Notes under the pieces: model-generated
What the model saw: only the letters and a program-made list of their open reading frames with translations
Database searches by the model: none
Told to the model about the DNA's origin: nothing
Program-made: the position numbers and the translations under genes
Source of the DNA: Candidatus Coliplasma caballi
Lineage (GTDB): Bacteria > Bacillota > Clostridia > Oscillospirales > CAG-382
Assembly: GCA_018065365.1 (NCBI GenBank)
Contig: JAGHTH010000089.1
Span: 1-9,968 of the forward strand
DNA length: 9,968 nt
Direction of reading: 5' to 3'
Shown here: piece by piece, positions 6,174-9,968 of the stretch
Position numbering within the stretch: position 1 is the stretch's first letter
Layout: the number at the start of each line of letters is the position of its first letter

Positions 6174-6637
6174 GCGAAAAGAGAAAGCGCATCGGCGCGA
6201 TTGATATTGCGATCATCCTTCTGATCGCGGCGGCGGTCGCGGCGTTCGTGTTCCGCGGCGAGATCCGCAAGTGGTTTTCCGAGGAGGCGGACCGTGTCGT
6301 TACCTACGAGTTCCGCGTGGAAAACGTCGATCCTGCCGTCGCTGCGCGGCTGAACGTCAAAACCGTTCTTCTCGCGTCCGACGGGAGTTCTTTGGGCGAG
6401 GTGCTGGTCTGTACGACCGAGAGCGCCGAGAATTCCGAAACTTTGACCGACGGAACGGTGGTCGGCGTGCCGAACGGCAAACTGAACCTGACCGGCAGCG
6501 TGAGCGCGAGAGGGTATCTTTCGGGCGAATTCGTCTGCCTGCAAAACGGAGAGACGATCGTTCCGGGCGGGACGCTGCGGGTATCGACGGGCGACGCCGT
6601 TTTTGAACTTCTCATCACTTCCGTGCAGTCTCATTAG
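6170..6637 (+). CDS. DUF4330-like single-pass membrane protein, copy 2
   Basis: This 155-residue protein has the same plan as its neighbour: a charged start (MSEKRKRIG), one membrane helix at about 10-28 (AIDIAIILLIAAAVAAFVF) and an external domain with strands such as VVTYEFRVENV. It carries the turn DGSSLGEVLV (71-80), parallel to GVSMGTVV in copy 1. It ends in PGGTLRVSTGDAVFELLITSV, resembling the close of DUF4330 proteins. Sequence identity to copy 1 is low, so the two are diverged paralogues at best, not a recent duplication. The start overlaps the previous stop (ATGA), with GAGGTGG just upstream. It appears to be the last gene of the long operon. The function is unknown. Confidence 0.55.
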   Translation: MSEKRKRIGAIDIAIILLIAAAVAAFVFRGEIRKWFSEEADRVVTYEFRVENVDPAVAARLNVKTVLLASDGSSLGEVLVCTTESAENSETLTDGTVVGVPNGKLNLTGSVSARGYLSGEFVCLQNGETIVPGGTLRVSTGDAVFELLITSVQSH

Positions 6638-6691
6638 TGCAAAAACACCAAAAACGCGGCTTTTTGCAAGTTCAATTTAGAAATAATGCCG
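6638..6691 (+). other. Spacer after the operon, AT-rich repeat, no clear terminator
   Basis: An 8-base inverted repeat TGCAAAAA (6638-6645) and TTTTTGCA (6661-6668) encloses 15 bases. The stem is AT-rich and no further T-run follows, so it is a poor intrinsic terminator. The 10-base word TTTTTGCAAG occurs at 6661-6670 and again at 6696-6705, the second copy lying in the HPr promoter. Whether these words matter for regulation is unclear. Confidence 0.3.
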
Positions 6692-6720
6692 TTGATTTTT
6701 GCAAGAAGAACTGCTATAAT
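6692..6720 (+). promoter_or_regulatory. Extended -10 sigma-A promoter of the HPr gene
   Basis: The -35 TTGATT (6692-6697) and a perfect -10 TATAAT (6715-6720) are separated by 17 bp. TG at 6712-6713 with one base before the -10 forms an extended -10 element. The expected start is near 6727, giving a leader of about 34 nt that ends with the ribosome binding site GGGGAG (6747-6752), 8 bases before the ATG at 6761. A second TATAAT at 6738-6743 has no matching -35. Confidence 0.8.
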
Positions 6721-6760
6721 GAATTTCAGTATGAATGTATAATATCGGGGAGTTATCGGT

Positions 6761-7021
6761 ATGTTGACTAAAAATGTAACCATTGCAAACGAAAAAGGCC
6801 TGCACGCGCGTCCGGCGACCACGTTCATCCAGACCGCAAACAATTTCAGATCTTCCCTTTGGGTAGAAATCGGCGACCGCAGAGCGAACGCCAAGAGTCT
6901 TTTGGGCATTCTTTCGTTGGGAGTTTCCAAGGGCGACGAGGTTACGCTGATCGCGGACGGCGCGGATGAAGAAGAAGCGCTGAACGGTCTGACCGAGGTC
7001 ATTCTTCGCATGGAAGACTGA
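6761..7021 (+). CDS. ptsH: Phosphocarrier protein HPr
   Basis: This 86-residue HPr is a carrier of the sugar phosphotransferase system, accepting phosphate at histidine from enzyme I and passing it to sugar-specific EIIA proteins. His15 is present in GLHARPAT (13-20). Ser46 in ANAKSLLGILSLGV (42-55) is the site phosphorylated by HPr kinase in Firmicutes, where HPr-Ser-P works with CcpA in carbon catabolite repression. Having both residues argues against Crh, which lacks His15. The gene stands alone, with its own extended -10 promoter and a terminator directly after it. Enzyme I (ptsI), often a neighbour, is not in the window. The paralogue role cannot be fixed from sequence, but all active-site features are intact. 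Confidence 0.95.
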   Translation: MLTKNVTIANEKGLHARPATTFIQTANNFRSSLWVEIGDRRANAKSLLGILSLGVSKGDEVTLIADGADEEEALNGLTEVILRMED

Positions 7022-7072
7022 CGGTTCTCCGATCTTGTGAGCGGAAGAACGACCGCAAATCAGAAGACAACG

Positions 7073-7102
7073 AACGGAGAAGCGTACGCTTTTCCGTTTT
7101 TT
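7073..7102 (+). terminator. Intrinsic terminator after the HPr gene
   Basis: An 11-bp stem with one G-U pair is formed by AACGGAGAAGC (7073-7083) and GCTTTTCCGTT (7088-7098), closing on the four-base loop GTAC. The right arm runs directly into six T residues (7097-7102). It lies 51 bases after the HPr stop, which fits termination of a single-gene transcript. Confidence 0.85.
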
Positions 7103-7170
7103 GCGTTTTCGGCACGGAACGAGCTTTTTCCCGAAAACCCTGCCGCAGACAGAAAGGAACGCTCCGCTGT

Positions 7171-9003
7171 ATGACCAAAGAGCAGTTATTCGAAAAAGCA
7201 AAGCTGCTCCCGCTGACACCGGGAGTTTATCTGATGCACAATAAAAACGGCACGGTCATTTACGTCGGAAAGTCCAAAGCGCTCCGCAACCGCGTGTCGA
7301 GTTATTTTTCGCCGTCCGTGCCGCATTTCGGGAAGACCGAAAAGATGATCCGATCGGTCGATGATTTCGAGGTGTACCACACCGCGACCGAGTTGGAAGC
7401 GCTGCTGCAGGAAAACCGCTTCATCAAGCAGTTCATGCCACATTACAACATCAAACTCAAGGAGAGCGAGGCGTACCCGTACATCCGTCTTTCCGACGCG
7501 GAGTACCCCCGGCTTTCGTTGGTCTATACCAGAAAGAGCGACAAAGACCTGTATTTCGGGCCGTTTTCCTCGACCGGAACGGCAAAGTCGATCGTCGCGA
7601 CCGCGAACAAGACGTTCGGGCTGCCGACCTGCAGCCGTGAGTTCCCGAAAGACATCGGGAAAGGGCGCCCCTGCCTCGATTATCACATCGGGCAATGCTG
7701 CGGCGTCTGCATCAAAGGGCAGATCAGCGAGCAGGAATACCGCAAGCTCGCGGACGGCGCGGCGGGGCTTCTGAAAGGCGATTTCGGCGGGCTGGTCAAA
7801 ACGCTGACCGAGCAGATGCTCGACGCGAGCGAAAAGGAACAGTACGAGCGCGCGGCGGGATTCCGCGACCGCATCGCAGCGGTCAAGCGCATCGGCGACA
7901 AGCAGCAGATCGTCGGAGATCCCGATCTCAACGCGGACGTCATCGGGGTGTATTCGGACGATCTCGGCAGCGCGATCGCTCTGCTGTTCGTGCGGAACGG
8001 CGCGATCACGGATCGGGACAGTTTCTTTTTCGGCGCCGACGAACTGATGGACGGCGCGGCGCTGGAAGGGCTTTTGCAGCGGTATTACGAGCTGCGCGGG
8101 TTCATTCCGAAAAAGGTCTGCGTCAGTATGGAACTTCCCGAGGAGGAGAGCGAACTGCTCGCGGGATGGTTTCACGAGAAGACGGGGAGCAAGGTCGAAC
8201 TTTACACGCCGAAGCGCGGCGAATTGCGGGCGCTGACCGACCGGGCGACCGAAAACGCGAAGCAGCTTTTGCTTCACAAACGGGCGGAAGAAGAAAAGCA
8301 GAACAAATTTTTACTGTCGTTCGCGCAGCTTTTGCAGTTGGAGGTCGTTCCCGACCGCATCGAGTCCTACGACGTTTCGAACAGCGGCGACGACTATATT
8401 TCCTGCGGGATGATCGTATTGGAAAACGGGAAATTCGCCAAGCGGAAATACCGTTCGTTCAACATGAAGGAGCAGGAAGGGCAGAGCGATATCGGATCGC
8501 TGACCGAAACGCTGAACAGGCGGTTTTCGCACGACGGATCGGAAGACGGCTGGGAATATCCCGACCTGATCTTAATGGACGGCGGCGTAACGCAGGTGCG
8601 CGCGGCGCAGGAGGTTTTGCGGGAGAAAGGGCTTTGCATCCCGGTGTTCGGGATGATCAAGGACGAACATCACAAAACGCGGACGCTGACCGACGGGTAC
8701 GGCGAACTTTCCGTCGCGAAACGGCAGGACGTGTTCGTGTTTCTGTACAAAATTCAAGAGGAAGTGCATCGGTTTGCGCTGTCGCGGATGGACGCGCGGC
8801 GCAGAAAAGCCGTCAAGCAGTCTTCGCTGGTCGCGGTCAAAGGGATCGGCGAGAAAAAAGCGCAGATGCTGTTGGAACGGTTCGGCACGTTTGAAAAACT
8901 GAAAAACGCGACCAAAGAGGAACTGTTGACCGTCAAGGGAATCAACGAGGAGACCGCGGAAAACCTGCGGAAGCATTTTTCGGAACAAAAAGAGGAAAAC
9001 TGA
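7171..9003 (+). CDS. uvrC: UvrABC system protein C (excision nuclease)
   Basis: UvrC makes both incisions flanking DNA damage after UvrA/UvrB recognition in nucleotide excision repair. Its 610 residues are a normal length. Domains in order: GIY-YIG nuclease for the 3' cut (about 12-95: GVY at 18-20, IYVG at 30-33, and Glu in TELEALLQEN at 71-82); a Cys cluster RPCLDYHIGQCCGVC; the UVR motif that binds UvrB (about 208-238, MLDASEKEQYERAAGFRDRI); an RNase H-like 5'-incision domain; and tandem helix-hairpin-helix motifs (about 551-605, VKGIGEKKAQMLLERFG). The expected DDH catalytic residues are visible as Asp401 (SYDVSN), Asp470 (DGG) and His533 (EEVHRF). DGGVTQ stands where DGGKGQ is usual. The ribosome binding site AGAAAGGA (7151-7158) is a rather long 12 bases from the ATG. 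No clear promoter is seen between 7103 and 7170. Confidence 0.97.
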   Translation: MTKEQLFEKAKLLPLTPGVYLMHNKNGTVIYVGKSKALRNRVSSYFSPSVPHFGKTEKMIRSVDDFEVYHTATELEALLQENRFIKQFMPHYNIKLKESEAYPYIRLSDAEYPRLSLVYTRKSDKDLYFGPFSSTGTAKSIVATANKTFGLPTCSREFPKDIGKGRPCLDYHIGQCCGVCIKGQISEQEYRKLADGAAGLLKGDFGGLVKTLTEQMLDASEKEQYERAAGFRDRIAAVKRIGDKQQIVGDPDLNADVIGVYSDDLGSAIALLFVRNGAITDRDSFFFGADELMDGAALEGLLQRYYELRGFIPKKVCVSMELPEEESELLAGWFHEKTGSKVELYTPKRGELRALTDRATENAKQLLLHKRAEEEKQNKFLLSFAQLLQLEVVPDRIESYDVSNSGDDYISCGMIVLENGKFAKRKYRSFNMKEQEGQSDIGSLTETLNRRFSHDGSEDGWEYPDLILMDGGVTQVRAAQEVLREKGLCIPVFGMIKDEHHKTRTLTDGYGELSVAKRQDVFVFLYKIQEEVHRFALSRMDARRRKAVKQSSLVAVKGIGEKKAQMLLERFGTFEKLKNATKEELLTVKGINEETAENLRKHFSEQKEEN

Positions 9004-9004
9004 C

Positions 9005-9562
9005 ATGAGAATCATTACGGGAAAAGCAAGAGGAACGAAACTCAAAGCGCCGGAGGGGCTGGACACCCGTCCGACCACCGAAGCCGCGAAAGAGGCGATC
9101 TTTTCGGCGATCCAATTTGACCTGCACGACCGCAGGGTGCTGGATCTGTTCGGCGGCACCGGGCAGCTCGCGCTGGAAGCACTTTCGCGCGGGGCGGCTT
9201 CCGCGGTCATCACGGACACGTCGCGCGAGGCGGTGGCGATCATCAAGGAGAACGCCGTCCACACCAAGCTGATGCCCGACTGCCGCATTCTCTGCGCGGA
9301 GTGGAAAGAGTACCTGAAAGGCGCGAAAGGCAGAGAAAAATTCGGGCTGGTCTTTCTGGACCCGCCTTACGCGAAGGGCATTCTCGACGAGGTGCTCGCG
9401 GGAATTCTCGAAGCGGACATTCTGACCGACGACGCCATTCTGGTCTGCGAGAGCGACCGGGACGGCATTCCGGCGCCGCTCGACCGCTTTACGCAGAAAC
9501 TGCACCGATTCGGGAAAGTTCACGTTTCGATCTACCGCGCGCAAAAGGAGGAAAACGTATGA
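9005..9562 (+). CDS. rsmD: 16S rRNA (guanine966-N2)-methyltransferase RsmD
   Basis: This 185-residue class I SAM-dependent methyltransferase modifies G966 of 16S rRNA in the 30S head. It starts with the family signature MRIITGKARGTKLKAPEG, followed by TRPTTEAAKEAIFS (21-34). The SAM-binding loop is VLDLFGGTG (45-53), followed by LALEALSRGA. The catalytic motif DPPY is at 119-122 in LVFLDPPYAKG. The ATG follows the uvrC stop by one base and has AGAGGA at 8991-8996, 8 bases upstream. Its end overlaps coaD as ATGA. rsmD-coaD adjacency is widely conserved in bacteria, which supports both calls. Confidence 0.96.
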   Translation: MRIITGKARGTKLKAPEGLDTRPTTEAAKEAIFSAIQFDLHDRRVLDLFGGTGQLALEALSRGAASAVITDTSREAVAIIKENAVHTKLMPDCRILCAEWKEYLKGAKGREKFGLVFLDPPYAKGILDEVLAGILEADILTDDAILVCESDRDGIPAPLDRFTQKLHRFGKVHVSIYRAQKEENV

Positions 9563-9968
9563 GAACGGCGATCCTTTCCGGCTCGTTCGATCCGTTCACG
9601 GTCGGACATTACGACCTGGCGAAGCGCGCCGCGGCGCTGTTTGACCGTGTGGTCATCCTGCTCGGGAGAAATCCCGACAAAGCTGGGACGTTCCCGGAGG
9701 AAGTGCGTTTGGAAGCGATCCGCGCGTGTTTCCCCGACGGCTCCGTGACGGTGGAACGGTTCGACGGGCTGCTGGTGGATTTCGTGAAGAAATACGAAAA
9801 CCCCGTGTTCGTGCGCGGGGCGAGAACCGAAACGGACTATGCGTACGAATCGGAACTTGCCGCAAAACACCGCGACCTCGGGGGAGTTGATACCGTGATC
9901 CTGCCCGCAAAGGGAGAGATCTCGTTTGTCAGTTCGACCTACGCGCGCGAACGGCTCCGCTACGGAAG
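9559..9968 (+). CDS. coaD: Phosphopantetheine adenylyltransferase CoaD (3' end cut by window)
   Basis: CoaD transfers AMP from ATP to 4'-phosphopantetheine, giving dephospho-CoA, the penultimate step of coenzyme A synthesis. The first 136 residues are visible; the usual length is about 160. The nucleotidyltransferase signature GSFDPFTVGH is at 8-17, with His17 in the T-x-G-H motif. VFVRGARTETDYAYE (83-97) matches the family's RGLR-D-YE segment, and FVSSTYARERL (123-133) matches the ISS-x-x-R motif that binds ATP. The start has a textbook AAGGAGG site (9545-9551), 7 bases upstream, and overlaps the rsmD stop (ATGA). Some positions differ from common homologues (RGART for RGLRA, AAKHRDL for MANMNR-like), so it is a somewhat divergent but apparently functional copy. 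Confidence 0.9.
   Translation, partial: MRTAILSGSFDPFTVGHYDLAKRAAALFDRVVILLGRNPDKAGTFPEEVRLEAIRACFPDGSVTVERFDGLLVDFVKKYENPVFVRGARTETDYAYESELAAKHRDLGGVDTVILPAKGEISFVSSTYARERLRYG

Noticed and set aside
6638..6668. Possible terminator at the end of the long operon
   Set aside because: The stem TGCAAAAA/TTTTTGCA is AT-rich with a 15-base loop and no T-run after it. It is too weak to call a terminator, although the right arm contains five T residues.
6738..6743. Second TATAAT upstream of HPr
   Set aside because: No -35-like hexamer lies at the right distance, and the upstream extended -10 promoter explains expression better.
6638..6760. Search for a CcpA-binding cre site near the HPr promoter
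   Set aside because: No stretch fits the cre consensus well enough by eye.
7695..8894. A 399-residue forward open frame in another frame inside uvrC
   Set aside because: It is almost entirely Arg, Gly and Ala, a frame-shifted shadow of uvrC, whose domains are continuous in the correct frame.
1..9968. Mobile element, CRISPR array, tRNA/rRNA gene or defence system
   Set aside because: No transposase, integrase, regular repeats, cloverleaf or rRNA-like segment was recognised. The genes are almost all conserved housekeeping genes in one orientation.

Overview
The window looks like a chromosomal housekeeping region from a GC-rich member of the Firmicutes, probably an uncultured clostridial lineage. 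The evidence is the YlxM-Ffh pair (YlxM is largely a Firmicutes protein), an HPr carrying both His15 and the regulatory Ser46, consensus sigma-A promoters and strong Shine-Dalgarno sites. All recognisable genes lie on the + strand. No rRNA, tRNA, CRISPR array, insertion sequence or phage gene is visible, and no gap between genes exceeds about 150 bases.

Positions 1-274 hold the C-terminal end of a Clp-type AAA+ ATPase. A perfect -35 (271-276) and -10 (293-298) promoter begins inside its stop codon. Directly after the -10 lies a perfect 13-bp inverted repeat (299-329) that straddles the expected transcription start. From there a long operon reads ylxM - ffh - rpsP - khpA - rimM - trmD: protein targeting, then ribosomal protein S16, an RNA-binding KH protein, a 30S maturation factor and the tRNA m1G37 methyltransferase. 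Apart from the 108-base ffh-rpsP spacer, every junction overlaps.

Downstream of trmD, where rplS (L19) is often found, three envelope-type genes continue in the same overlapping run: a 623-residue polytopic protein resembling the O-antigen ligase/polymerase family, and two tandem single-pass proteins resembling DUF4330. This is the least understood part of the window.

A separate unit follows: a monocistronic HPr gene (6761-7021) with its own extended -10 promoter and a clear intrinsic terminator. The last block is uvrC - rsmD - coaD: nucleotide excision repair nuclease, 16S rRNA m2G966 methyltransferase, and phosphopantetheine adenylyltransferase, which is cut by the window end. rsmD-coaD is a common conserved pair.

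Most of the window is ordinary. The points worth a second look are the operator-like dyad at the ylxM promoter, the envelope module attached to the translation operon, and sequence deviations in the ligase-like protein and in UvrC.
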